This document shows positions 53,586-61,246 of a stretch of 64,000 nucleotides of DNA, one piece after another. The DNA comes from Brachybacterium sillae (GTDB lineage: Bacteria > Actinomycetota > Actinomycetes > Actinomycetales > Dermabacteraceae), in assembly GCF_025028335.1 (NCBI RefSeq), contig NZ_JAFEUW010000001.1, positions 1,240,001 through 1,304,000 on the forward strand, read 5' to 3'. The translations under genes were made by a program, and so were the position numbers. Under the pieces are notes generated by a model. The model worked only from the letters and a program-made list of their open reading frames with translations. It ran no database searches and was not told the origin of the DNA. How positions within the stretch are numbered: position 1 is the first letter of the stretch; the number at the start of each line of letters is the position of its first letter.

Positions 53586-53685
53586 GGCGTCATGATCGCA
53601 CGGTGGGGTGACACTGCGGGGAGAGCCGACAGGGTGACCCGGCACCGGCAGCCCACGGGTGCCACCGCAGCGGTCGACGCATCCC

Positions 53686-54996
53686 TCAGCGCGCCTGGGC
53701 CAGCTCATCGTCGACGACCACAGGGGCCGCGGCGCGCAGCCCCACCAGCCCCAACAGCAGCCCCGACCCGGCCAGCAGCCCGAGCACGAGAGTCGTCGAG
53801 CCGGTGGCGGCGAGCACCGCCCCCGCTCCCAGCGGCATCAGCGCCGCGACGATGTACCCGAGCGGCTGCACCATTCCCGACAGTCGCGCGGTGATCTCCG
53901 CCGACCGGCTGCGCGCCGGGATCAGCGCCAGCACCGTCGGGAAGGTGAAGCCGCCCAGCCCCAGCATCACCGCCCACAGCAGCGCCCCCGCGTGCGGGGC
54001 GAGCAGCAGCCCCACATATCCCCCGGCGGTGAGAAGCCCGAACAGGCCGCAGAGCGCCCGCAGGTGCCGCGAGCGGTCGATCACCACCGGCATCACCAGA
54101 CCGCCGACGATGCCCAGCCCCGCGACCACTGCGAGCAGCGCCCCGGAGGCGGCCGGCCCGATCCCGGCGTCCGCGTACAGCCGCGGCAGCCACCCGAACT
54201 GGGTGTACGCGTTGCCGGACTGCAGAGCGAACAGGGCGGTCAGTGCCACCGCGGTCGGAGCCCGCAGCAGGGTCCGACGTCCGTCGGTGCGGCCCACGGC
54301 GCGGGGTTCGGCCGGCGGGAAGTCGTGGCCGGCACGGCGCAGCACCACGACGGCGAGCAGCATCGGCACCACCGCGGGCAGCACCCACCACAGCAGCGAC
54401 AGACGCCACCCCTCAGGGGTGTCGGGGGCGAGCGGCACCGCCAGCAGCGACGCCAGGAACGCGCCGGCGGAGAGCACCGAACTGTAGAGGGTCATCAGGG
54501 CCACGCGATGGCGGCCACCGTGGACCTTGATCCACGCGGGCAGTACCACGTTGCCGAGCGCAGGTCCGGCGAGCGCCAGCGCGCTGAGCGGCAGAAACAG
54601 CCCCATATCGCCGACGCGGGTGCGCACGCTCCCGGCGACGACCAGAAGCAGCATGGCGAGCACCAGGGCGCCGGTGAGGCCGGTGCGACGGGCCAGCGGC
54701 ACCGCCGTCAGGCCGGCGAGGCCGAACACCAGGCAGGGCAGGGCGGTGAGGGCACCGGCAGAGAGGTCACTGGCACCGAGGGAGGTGGTCAGGGGCTCGA
54801 GGAGGGGTCCGACGGCTGCGGCGGCCGGGCGCAGCATGATCGCGAGGGACGCGACCACCAGGACGATGAGCAGCGGCGGGAGGGCACGGCCGCCGCGGGG
54901 CGTCGCGCGGGAACGGGATGCGGTGTCTACACCGGGGGTCGTACGGGCGGAGCGCGGGTGATCGGTCGGGGGCACCGAGGGGGTCACGGAGGGCAC
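53686..54996 (-). CDS. MFS transporter, CynX/NimT type
   Basis: A 436-residue, 12-span transporter. MLRPAAAAVGPLLEPLTTSLGASDLSAGAL and LGNVVLPAWIKVHGGRHRVALMTLYSSVLSAGAF (in blocks) resemble the CynX/NimT family, whose members move cyanate, nitroimidazoles or other small anions. An Arg/Pro-rich cytoplasmic leader of about 38 residues precedes span 1. The GTG at 54996 has TAGAAC six bases ahead. Divergent from the SRPBCC gene. Confidence 0.92.
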   Translation of the reverse strand: MPSVTPSVPPTDHPRSARTTPGVDTASRSRATPRGGRALPPLLIVLVVASLAIMLRPAAAAVGPLLEPLTTSLGASDLSAGALTALPCLVFGLAGLTAVPLARRTGLTGALVLAMLLLVVAGSVRTRVGDMGLFLPLSALALAGPALGNVVLPAWIKVHGGRHRVALMTLYSSVLSAGAFLASLLAVPLAPDTPEGWRLSLLWWVLPAVVPMLLAVVVLRRAGHDFPPAEPRAVGRTDGRRTLLRAPTAVALTALFALQSGNAYTQFGWLPRLYADAGIGPAASGALLAVVAGLGIVGGLVMPVVIDRSRHLRALCGLFGLLTAGGYVGLLLAPHAGALLWAVMLGLGGFTFPTVLALIPARSRSAEITARLSGMVQPLGYIVAALMPLGAGAVLAATGSTTLVLGLLAGSGLLLGLVGLRAAAPVVVDDELAQAR

Positions 54997-55111
54997 CGCA
55001 CAGTTCTACCGGTTCGGCGCGCGCCTCGTCGCCGGTGGCCAGGGGATGCCGCCCCGTCACGCCGTCCCGCCGCGCACCGGGTGAGTGCCGCCACCCCGAA
55101 GGCTCAGCCCC

Positions 55112-55582
55112 ATGAACACGATCGACGTGCGCCGCGAGCGCCTCATCGCCGCCCGCCCCGAGGTGGTGTGGTCCGTCCTCACGGATCTGGAGAACGCCAC
55201 CACGTTCCTGTCGGGTGTGGAGTCGGTCGAGGTCCTCACCCCCGGCCCGTACGCCGTCGGCACCCGCTGGCGGGAGACCCGCTCCATGCTGGGCATGCGC
55301 GGTACCGAGGAGATGCAGGTGGTGGAGGTCGACGCCCCGCACCGCACCACGGTCACGGCCGCCCACAAGGGCACGCAGTACCGCTCCGAGTTCCTGCTGG
55401 AGCCGGTGCCCGGGGATCAGACCAAGCTGACGACGGTGTTCGGCGCCTCGAGCCCGGCCCGCACCGGGGCCCTCGCGATGGTCGGACGGGCGCTCGGTGC
55501 CCTGGGGATGCGTGTGACGACGAAGGCGATGGACACCGATCTCGCCGATATCGCCGCGGAGGCGGAGCGCCGAGCCCGCTGA
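55112..55582 (+). CDS. SRPBCC (START-like) family protein
   Basis: A 156-residue polyketide-cyclase/START-like protein: RRERLIAARPEVVWSVLTDLENATTFL, VLTPGPYAVGTRWRETR and a C-terminal helix MVGRALGALGMRVTTKAMDTDL. Ligand unknown. The ATG at 55112 is chosen over an upstream GTG (55085) because family members begin close to it. It converges on the acyltransferase gene with 28 bases between stops. Confidence 0.87.
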   Translation: MNTIDVRRERLIAARPEVVWSVLTDLENATTFLSGVESVEVLTPGPYAVGTRWRETRSMLGMRGTEEMQVVEVDAPHRTTVTAAHKGTQYRSEFLLEPVPGDQTKLTTVFGASSPARTGALAMVGRALGALGMRVTTKAMDTDLADIAAEAERRAR

Positions 55583-55610
55583 TATCAGCAGGCCCGTTCG
55601 GGGCCTCCCC

Positions 55611-56705
55611 TCAGCCCTCGCGGCTGGCCACCAGTCCGGTGCGCCAGATCGTTGCGTACAGCCACGGCATCCACCGTCGGGCGATGATCCACAGCACCAG
55701 CGGCGCCGCGACGCCGACCACGGTGCCGGCGATCAGGTGCACCCAGGGGTGCGTCACCCCCGCCATGCCGAGCGCCACCCGGGAGCCGGCGGTCGCGATG
55801 ATGTGCGGCAGGTAGATCTGCAGGGACGTGCGCCCGCAGTACGCCAGGGCGCGCCGCACCGCGGGAATCGTCCGCGACACCGCCCCGACCAGCATCACCA
55901 GAGCAAGCCCGCTGACCACGGTGCCGGCGACCCCCGCCGCCAGACCTGCGACCGTGCGCGCGATCGACGGCTCCGACGGGATGAGCGTGCTGGGCGGCAC
56001 GGCCAGGGCGACCCAGCCGACCAGGAGCGCGAGACCGCCGGCTGCGAGCACTGGCAGCGGCGTCCGACCGGCGAAGGCCTCCACCCGCGCGGCACCGATC
56101 ACCGCACCGAGCATCACGAACACCAGCAGCGGCAGCACCTGGATCGCGATGATGCCGCCCACCGCACCCCAGGTCAGCAGCGACAGCGCAGCCGCGACGG
56201 CGAGCGCCCCGGCCGCGCGGGCGCGGGACCTCCACGGGGCCACGGCCGCCGTCAACAGGCTCGCCACCAGGATGAACGGCAGGAACCACAGGTGCCCCAC
56301 CGGGTGGGTGAGGTCGGCGACCTGCCCCCAGGTGGTCGGCACGTTCTTCACGGGGCTGGTGAGGACCTCGACGGTGCCCTGCAGCAGGGTCCACAGTAGG
56401 AACAGGTAGCCGAGGGTCTCCACCCGGTTGCGGCTGAAGGCGCCGAGGCCGCGGGAGTCGACACTGCGCGGGATGAACGTGCCGGCGATCAGCGCGAACA
56501 TCGGCATGTGCACCAGGTACAGGGCGCGGTCGAGCACGCCCCAGGCGGTCCCGTCGGCCGACACCAGACCGGCCGCGAACAGGCCGCGCAGCACATGGCT
56601 CAGCACCACCAGGAGCATGGCGCTGCCACGGACGGCGTCGACCAGGTCCAGTCGACCGGTGCCTGAGCCACTGCGCCCGGTGGTCGGGGCCGAGCGCGGT
56701 GTCAC
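55611..56705 (-). CDS. Acyltransferase 3 family membrane protein
   Basis: A 364-residue protein with ten or so spans. RLDLVDAVRGSAMLLVVLSHVLRG carries the family's Arg and His active-site motif (R..A...V.LSH), LYLVHMPMFALIAGTFI and LWFLPFILV follow. Family members acylate cell-surface sugars or lipids. Start problem: the GTG at 56705 has no ribosome site, whereas a GTG at 56733 has GGGAGGAA seven bases ahead and matches in sense (VTSTPTPP) but is separated by a seven-C run at 56706-56712; six Cs would join the frames. Slippage at this run would switch the gene. Confidence 0.87.
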   Translation of the reverse strand: MTPRSAPTTGRSGSGTGRLDLVDAVRGSAMLLVVLSHVLRGLFAAGLVSADGTAWGVLDRALYLVHMPMFALIAGTFIPRSVDSRGLGAFSRNRVETLGYLFLLWTLLQGTVEVLTSPVKNVPTTWGQVADLTHPVGHLWFLPFILVASLLTAAVAPWRSRARAAGALAVAAALSLLTWGAVGGIIAIQVLPLLVFVMLGAVIGAARVEAFAGRTPLPVLAAGGLALLVGWVALAVPPSTLIPSEPSIARTVAGLAAGVAGTVVSGLALVMLVGAVSRTIPAVRRALAYCGRTSLQIYLPHIIATAGSRVALGMAGVTHPWVHLIAGTVVGVAAPLVLWIIARRWMPWLYATIWRTGLVASREG

Positions 56706-56829
56706 GGGGGGGCGGAGTCGGGGTGCTGGTCACGGGCGTTCCTCCCGGGCGGGCCTGAGATGCCGCGTGCCGGGAGGCCTGCGGCGGCTTGATCCTAGGC
56801 GACCCCCTGTCGGCGCCTGCTCTTCCGCC

Positions 56830-56835
56830 TACCCT
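56830..56835 (+). promoter_or_regulatory. Leaderless -10 (TACCCT) of rarD
   Basis: TANNNT six bases before the GTG at 56842. Confidence 0.55.
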
Positions 56836-56841
56836 TCCGGG

Positions 56842-57786
56842 GTGAGCCAGACCCGTGACGAGACCGCCCGGGGAACCGCGTACGGGTTCCTCGCCTACGT
56901 GCTGTGGGGCGTGTTCCCCCTGTATTTCCGCCAGCTGCTGCCCGCCGGTCCGTGGGAGATCGTGGCCCACCGGATCCTGTGGGCGTTCGTGGTGTGCGCG
57001 CTCGTCATCGTTCTGCGCCGCGACCTGGGGTTCGTCCGGCCTCTGCTGGCCGATCCCCGCCGGGCATTGCTGGTGGTGCTCGCGGGGCTGGCCGTCGGGG
57101 CGAACTGGTTGATCTACGTGGTCGCCGTGAACAGCGGCCACACCTCGGAGGCGGCGCTCGGGTACTTCCTGAACCCGCTGGTGACGATCGCGCTCGGGGT
57201 GCTGGTGCTGCGGGAGACCCTGCGCCCGCTGCAGTGGGCGGCCGTCGCGATGGGCACGGCGGCCTGCCTGTTCCTCACGATCGCCCGGGGCACCGTGCCG
57301 TGGATCGCCCTGGGTCTCGCGGTGAGTTTCTCCGGGTACAGCCTGCTGAAGAACCGTCTGGGGCCCCGTCTCACCGCCTTCCGCTCGCTCGCGGCGGAGA
57401 CGACGGTGCTGCTGCCCGTCGCCGCGATGATCCTGGTGGTGGTCGAGCTGCAGGGCCGCACCACGTTCGGCAGCGGCGCCGGGAACTCGGTGTGGATGGC
57501 GTCGAGCGGCATCGTCACGGCGATCCCACTGCTGTTGTTCGCTGCGGCAGCCGCCCGGGTGCCGCTGGTGACGATCGGGCTGCTGCAGTTCCTCACCCCG
57601 GTGATGCAGCTGCTGGTGGCGGTGTTCCTGCTCGGGGAGCAGGTGCCGACGGTGCGGTGGTTCGGCTTCGCCCTGGTGTGGGTGGCGCTCGCGCTGCTCA
57701 CCACGGATTCGGTGCGGGCGCACCGGGTGCGGCGCCGGGCCGCGCGGCTGGGGTCGGCTTCCGACGGCTCCGACGTCGCATTCTGA
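56842..57786 (+). CDS. rarD: EamA family transporter RarD
   Basis: A 314-residue, ten-span DMT-superfamily protein. GTAYGFLAYVLWGVFPLYFRQL, EIVAHRILWAFVV, NWLIYVVAVNSGHTSEAALGYFLNPL and FSGYSLLKN are the RarD blocks; the name comes from chloramphenicol-related work but substrate is unknown. The GTG is fixed by a leaderless TACCCT element. Its stop codon is the first base triplet of a palindromic element. Confidence 0.95.
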   Translation: MSQTRDETARGTAYGFLAYVLWGVFPLYFRQLLPAGPWEIVAHRILWAFVVCALVIVLRRDLGFVRPLLADPRRALLVVLAGLAVGANWLIYVVAVNSGHTSEAALGYFLNPLVTIALGVLVLRETLRPLQWAAVAMGTAACLFLTIARGTVPWIALGLAVSFSGYSLLKNRLGPRLTAFRSLAAETTVLLPVAAMILVVVELQGRTTFGSGAGNSVWMASSGIVTAIPLLLFAAAAARVPLVTIGLLQFLTPVMQLLVAVFLLGEQVPTVRWFGFALVWVALALLTTDSVRAHRVRRRAARLGSASDGSDVAF

Positions 57787-57822
57787 CGCGTTCACTTCCA
57801 CTCCGTGGAACGGAACACGTCA
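57784..57822. repeat. Palindromic element copy 5, starting at the rarD stop codon
   Basis: Arms of 17 bases (14 complementary) flank a CTCCG loop; the inner TTCCA/TGGAA is perfect. The 3' arm TGGAACGGAACACGTCA is more divergent from the other copies. Confidence 0.6.
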
Positions 57823-57941
57823 GAACGCACAGGAGCACCGGGACGGGAATAAGCCGGGCCGGCCGCTCGGTGACGCGCGTCACCCCGCTCGCTCGCCAGT
57901 CACCACCCCGCTCCACTCCGCCGCCGTCCATGCGTCGTTGC

Positions 57942-57947
57942 TACGGT
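57942..57947 (+). promoter_or_regulatory. Leaderless -10 (TACGGT) of the UvrA-like gene
   Basis: TANNNT six bases before the ATG at 57954. Confidence 0.55.
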
Positions 57948-57953
57948 GCGCGA

Positions 57954-60605
57954 ATGCCCGACTCCCAGGCGCCTGCCACCCCCGGCCATCCCCTCGGCTC
58001 CGCCCTCGACTCCGCCCCCGGCTCCGCCCTCGACTCCGCCCCCGGCTCCGCCCCGGACCCCGCCTCACACCCCACCCCCGGCCACATCCACGTCCACGAC
58101 GCGCATCTGCACAACCTGCGCCACGTCGACGTCGACCTGCCCCGCGGCCGCCTCGTCGCCGTCACCGGGGTGTCCGGCTCGGGCAAATCCTCGCTGGCGT
58201 TCGGCACCCTCCACGGGGAGTCGCAGCGCCGCTACCTGGAGTCGGTGGCGCCGTTCGCCCGGCGGCTGATCGGATCGGCCGTCGACCCCCGCGTCGAGGA
58301 CGTCCGCGGGATGCCGCCGACCGTCGCCCTGGAACAGCGCACCGCCGCCGGGGGCTCCCGCTCCACCGTCGGCACCGTCTCCACCCTGTCGAGCTCCCTG
58401 CGGATGCTGTACTCCCGCGCGGGCGATCACCCTGCCGACGTGCTGGAGCGCGGCTCCGCCCTGCACGGCGGCCGCCTGACCTCCGACCACTTCTCCCCCA
58501 ACACCCCCGAGGGCGCCTGCCCCACCTGCCACGGCGCCGGGGTCCTGCGGGAGCCGACGGAGGAGTCGATGGTGCCGGACCCGTCGCTGTCGATCGCCGA
58601 CGGCGCCATCGCCGCCTGGCCGGGGGCCTGGCTGGGCAAGAACTTCCGCGACATCCTCGCCACCCTCGGCGTCGACATCCACCGTCCGTGGCGGGACCTC
58701 GACGCCGACACCCGCCAGTGGATCCTGTACACCGACGAGCAGCCCGTCGTGACCGTCCACCCCGAGCGGGAGCCGCACAAGGCTCAGCGCACCTACCGTG
58801 GGCAGTGGCGCTCGGTCACCCGCTACCTGCGCGAGACCCTCGAGCACACGGCCGCGGAGTCCTCCCGCCGTCGCGTCCTCGCGTTCTTCGACACCCGCGT
58901 GTGCCCCGCCTGCGAGGGCCACCGCCTGACGCCCGACGCGCTGCGCGTCACCTACCTAGGGGAGCCGATCTGGGCCCTCGCGGCGCTGCCCACGCGGCGC
59001 CTGGCCGAGCGTCTGCAGGAGCGCAGCGACCACTTGCCCCGCACCGGCGGCAGCCCCGAGGACGAGGCCGAGCGGATCCTCCTGCCGACCCTGCTGCCCG
59101 CGCTGCGGACCCTTGTCGGCCTCGGCCTCGGCCACCTGTCGCTCGACCGCCCCGCCCGCAGTCTCTCCACCGGTGAGCTGCAGCGCCTGCGCCTGGCGGC
59201 ACAGCTGCGCAGTGGCCTGTTCGGTGTCGCGTACGTGCTGGATGAGCCGTCGGCCGGGCTGCACCCGAGTGAGAAGGGTGTGCTGGTGGAGCTCATGCGC
59301 CGCTTCCTCGACGAGGGCAACTCGGTGCTGCTGGTGGAACACGACATGTCGCTGGTGGAACAGGCCGACTGGGTCGTGGACGTCGGCCCCGACGCCGGGG
59401 AGGGCGGCGGCCGGGTGCTGTTCTCCGGGCCGGTGGAGGCGCTCGCCGAGGTCGAGGAGTCCCGCACCGCGCGCTACCTGCACCTGGACCCGCCGGTGCT
59501 GCGGGGCAGCGCGGAGCTGCCGGTGCGCGGCGGAGACCAGATCCTGCGTCTGCGCGGCGTGCGCACCCGCACCCTGCAGGGCATCGACGTCGACCTGCCC
59601 CGGGCGGCACTAACCGCGATCACCGGCGTCTCCGGCGCCGGGAAGTCGACCCTGCTCACGCATGTTCTCGGCACGGTGATGGGCGAGAGGGTGCGCACCA
59701 CCGTCGCCGATGCCCCCGAGGCGGGTGACGAGGCCCCCGACGACGCCACCGACCCGGCCCTGCTGGCCGGCGCCCCCGACCCCGCCGAGCAGGTGCGGGT
59801 CGAGGCCGTGGACGGTGCTGACGGCCTCACCCGCCTGGTCCACATCACGCAGCGCCCCATCGGCCGCACCCCGCGCTCGTGCCTGGCCACCTACACCGGT
59901 CTGTTCGACCGGGTACGGCGCCTGTTCGCCGACACCGCGGAGGCCCGGCGGCGCGGTTGGGGCGTCGGCCGGTTCTCCTACAACGTGGCGGAGGGCCGCT
60001 GCCCCGAATGCGCCGGCACCGGCCAGATCGAGGTGGAGCTGCTGTTCCTGCCCGGCACGTACGTCACCTGCCCCCGGTGCGGCGGGTCGCGGTACGCCCC
60101 CGAGACCCTCGAGGTCACCTGGAACGGGCTCACCATCGCCGATGTCCTGCAGCTGACCGTCGACGAGGCGGCCCGGGTGTTCGCGGATGAGCCGCGGGTG
60201 GCGCGGGCGCTCGGGGCGCTGTCCCGTATCGGGCTGGGTTATCTGCGGCTGGGGCAGAGCGCCACCGAGCTGTCGGGGGGTGAGGCGCAGCGCATCAAGC
60301 TCGCCACGGAGCTGCAGCGCACGGGCCGCGGGCAGAGCCTGTACCTGATGGACGAGCCGACCGTCGGGCTGCACCCGGCCGATATCGACCGGCTCCTGGC
60401 CGAGCTCGACCGCCTGGTGGACTCCGGTGCGACCGTGGTGATCGCCGAGCATGACGTGCGGGTGATCGCCCGGGCCGACCATGTGATCGACCTGGGTCCC
60501 GGCGCCGGGGAGGACGGCGGCCGGGTGGTGGCGCAGGGCACGCCGGCGCAGGTCGCGGCCGACCCGGCGAGCGTCACGGGGCCGTGGCTGAGGGGTCGCG
60601 ACTGA
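57954..60605 (+). CDS. UvrA2-like excinuclease ATPase paralogue lacking the UvrB-binding domain
   Basis: An 883-residue tandem ABC ATPase. First half: Walker A GVSGSGKSS, SQRRYLESVAPFARR, RSTVGTVSTLSSSLR, zinc-type FSPNTPEGACPTCHG, signature LSTGELQRLRLAAQL, Walker B YVLDEPSAGLHP. Second half: GVSGAGKST, RFSYNVAEGRCPECAGTG, YVTCPRCGGSRY, LSGGEAQRIKLA, YLMDEPTVGLHP. Between RSTVGTV and FSPNTPEG only about 50 residues remain, so the UvrB-binding domain of true UvrA is missing. Such proteins act in drug self-resistance or auxiliary DNA repair. The N-terminus has 24-bp tandem repeats (57996-58043). Confidence 0.93.
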   Translation: MPDSQAPATPGHPLGSALDSAPGSALDSAPGSAPDPASHPTPGHIHVHDAHLHNLRHVDVDLPRGRLVAVTGVSGSGKSSLAFGTLHGESQRRYLESVAPFARRLIGSAVDPRVEDVRGMPPTVALEQRTAAGGSRSTVGTVSTLSSSLRMLYSRAGDHPADVLERGSALHGGRLTSDHFSPNTPEGACPTCHGAGVLREPTEESMVPDPSLSIADGAIAAWPGAWLGKNFRDILATLGVDIHRPWRDLDADTRQWILYTDEQPVVTVHPEREPHKAQRTYRGQWRSVTRYLRETLEHTAAESSRRRVLAFFDTRVCPACEGHRLTPDALRVTYLGEPIWALAALPTRRLAERLQERSDHLPRTGGSPEDEAERILLPTLLPALRTLVGLGLGHLSLDRPARSLSTGELQRLRLAAQLRSGLFGVAYVLDEPSAGLHPSEKGVLVELMRRFLDEGNSVLLVEHDMSLVEQADWVVDVGPDAGEGGGRVLFSGPVEALAEVEESRTARYLHLDPPVLRGSAELPVRGGDQILRLRGVRTRTLQGIDVDLPRAALTAITGVSGAGKSTLLTHVLGTVMGERVRTTVADAPEAGDEAPDDATDPALLAGAPDPAEQVRVEAVDGADGLTRLVHITQRPIGRTPRSCLATYTGLFDRVRRLFADTAEARRRGWGVGRFSYNVAEGRCPECAGTGQIEVELLFLPGTYVTCPRCGGSRYAPETLEVTWNGLTIADVLQLTVDEAARVFADEPRVARALGALSRIGLGYLRLGQSATELSGGEAQRIKLATELQRTGRGQSLYLMDEPTVGLHPADIDRLLAELDRLVDSGATVVIAEHDVRVIARADHVIDLGPGAGEDGGRVVAQGTPAQVAADPASVTGPWLRGRD
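57996..58043. repeat. Two exact 24-bp tandem repeats in the UvrA2-like N-terminus
   Basis: Units 57996-58019 and 58020-58043, with a partial third (GGCTCCGCCCC), encode Gly-Ser-Ala-Leu-Asp-Ser-Ala-Pro repeats. Frame-neutral, so copy number can vary. Confidence 0.85.
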
Positions 60606-61198
60606 CGGGCGTGGCCCGGCGGTTCAGTCCCGCACCAGGGCCGGGGTACTCGCTCCGCGCCGCGCACCCCCGCGAGCAGCGCAGCGTCGATCTGCTCCCC
60701 CGCCCGCACGATCGAGATCTGCCCGCGCGCCTCGAGGATCACCAGCGCCGCATCCTCGAGGTGTCGGACCCCCGCGCGGCGCAGCAGCACGGCGAGGTGC
60801 TCGGGCTCCAGGCGCCGCCGGTGGAGTGCCGCGGCCACGGGCTCCCCGGCCACCATCACCACATCGGCCCCGCCTCGCCGGCGGCCGGGGGATCGCTTCG
60901 CCCCCAGACCGTGCAATGCGGCCCCGGCCCGACCCAGCGTCGCTTCCATCACCAGCAGTGTGGCGAGCGCGACGAGGGCACCCATCAGCGTCGGGGAGTC
61001 ACCGAGCATGGCGCGGGCGGTGAGCGCCCCGAGCAGCACCATCACCCCCCAGCTCAGCACGGACGGGCTGCCCAACAACCGCGGCCCCGACACCTGCACC
61101 AGCGTGACGAGCACCAGGTACAGCACCACCGTCGCGAGGGCCACGCTGAGCGCGCCGAGCGGGGTGATGCCGACGTGGGACCAGATCTCTGCCGCCAT
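60239..61198 (-). CDS. DUF421 family membrane protein with a 3' end overrunning the UvrA2-like gene
   Basis: The first 190 or so residues are a normal DUF421 (YetF/YcaP-like) protein: three N-terminal spans (LSVALATVVLYLVLVTLVQV, SWGVMVLLGALTARAML, LMGALVALATLLVMEATL) and a cytosolic domain with PVAAALHRRRLEPEHLAVLLR and AALVILEARGQISIV. The frame then continues antisense through 367 bases of the ATPase gene to 60239 as unlikely Ser/Arg-rich sequence. A stop in another frame at 60623-60625 (after STPALVRD) would end it just short of that gene, so a lost or shifted stop is likely. GAGAAT six bases before the ATG is a relaxed -10. Confidence 0.7.
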   Translation of the reverse strand: MAAEIWSHVGITPLGALSVALATVVLYLVLVTLVQVSGPRLLGSPSVLSWGVMVLLGALTARAMLGDSPTLMGALVALATLLVMEATLGRAGAALHGLGAKRSPGRRRGGADVVMVAGEPVAAALHRRRLEPEHLAVLLRRAGVRHLEDAALVILEARGQISIVRAGEQIDAALLAGVRGAERVPRPWCGTEPPGHARQSRPLSHGPVTLAGSAATCAGVPCATTRPPSSPAPGPRSITWSARAITRTSCSAITTVAPESTRRSSSARSRSISAGCSPTVGSSIRYRLCPRPVRCSSVASLMRCASPPDSSVALCPSRR

Positions 61199-61246
61199 GG
61201 GCCCATTCTCGACCCCGCCCGGCCACGCCCCACGCCCCGTGGGACC

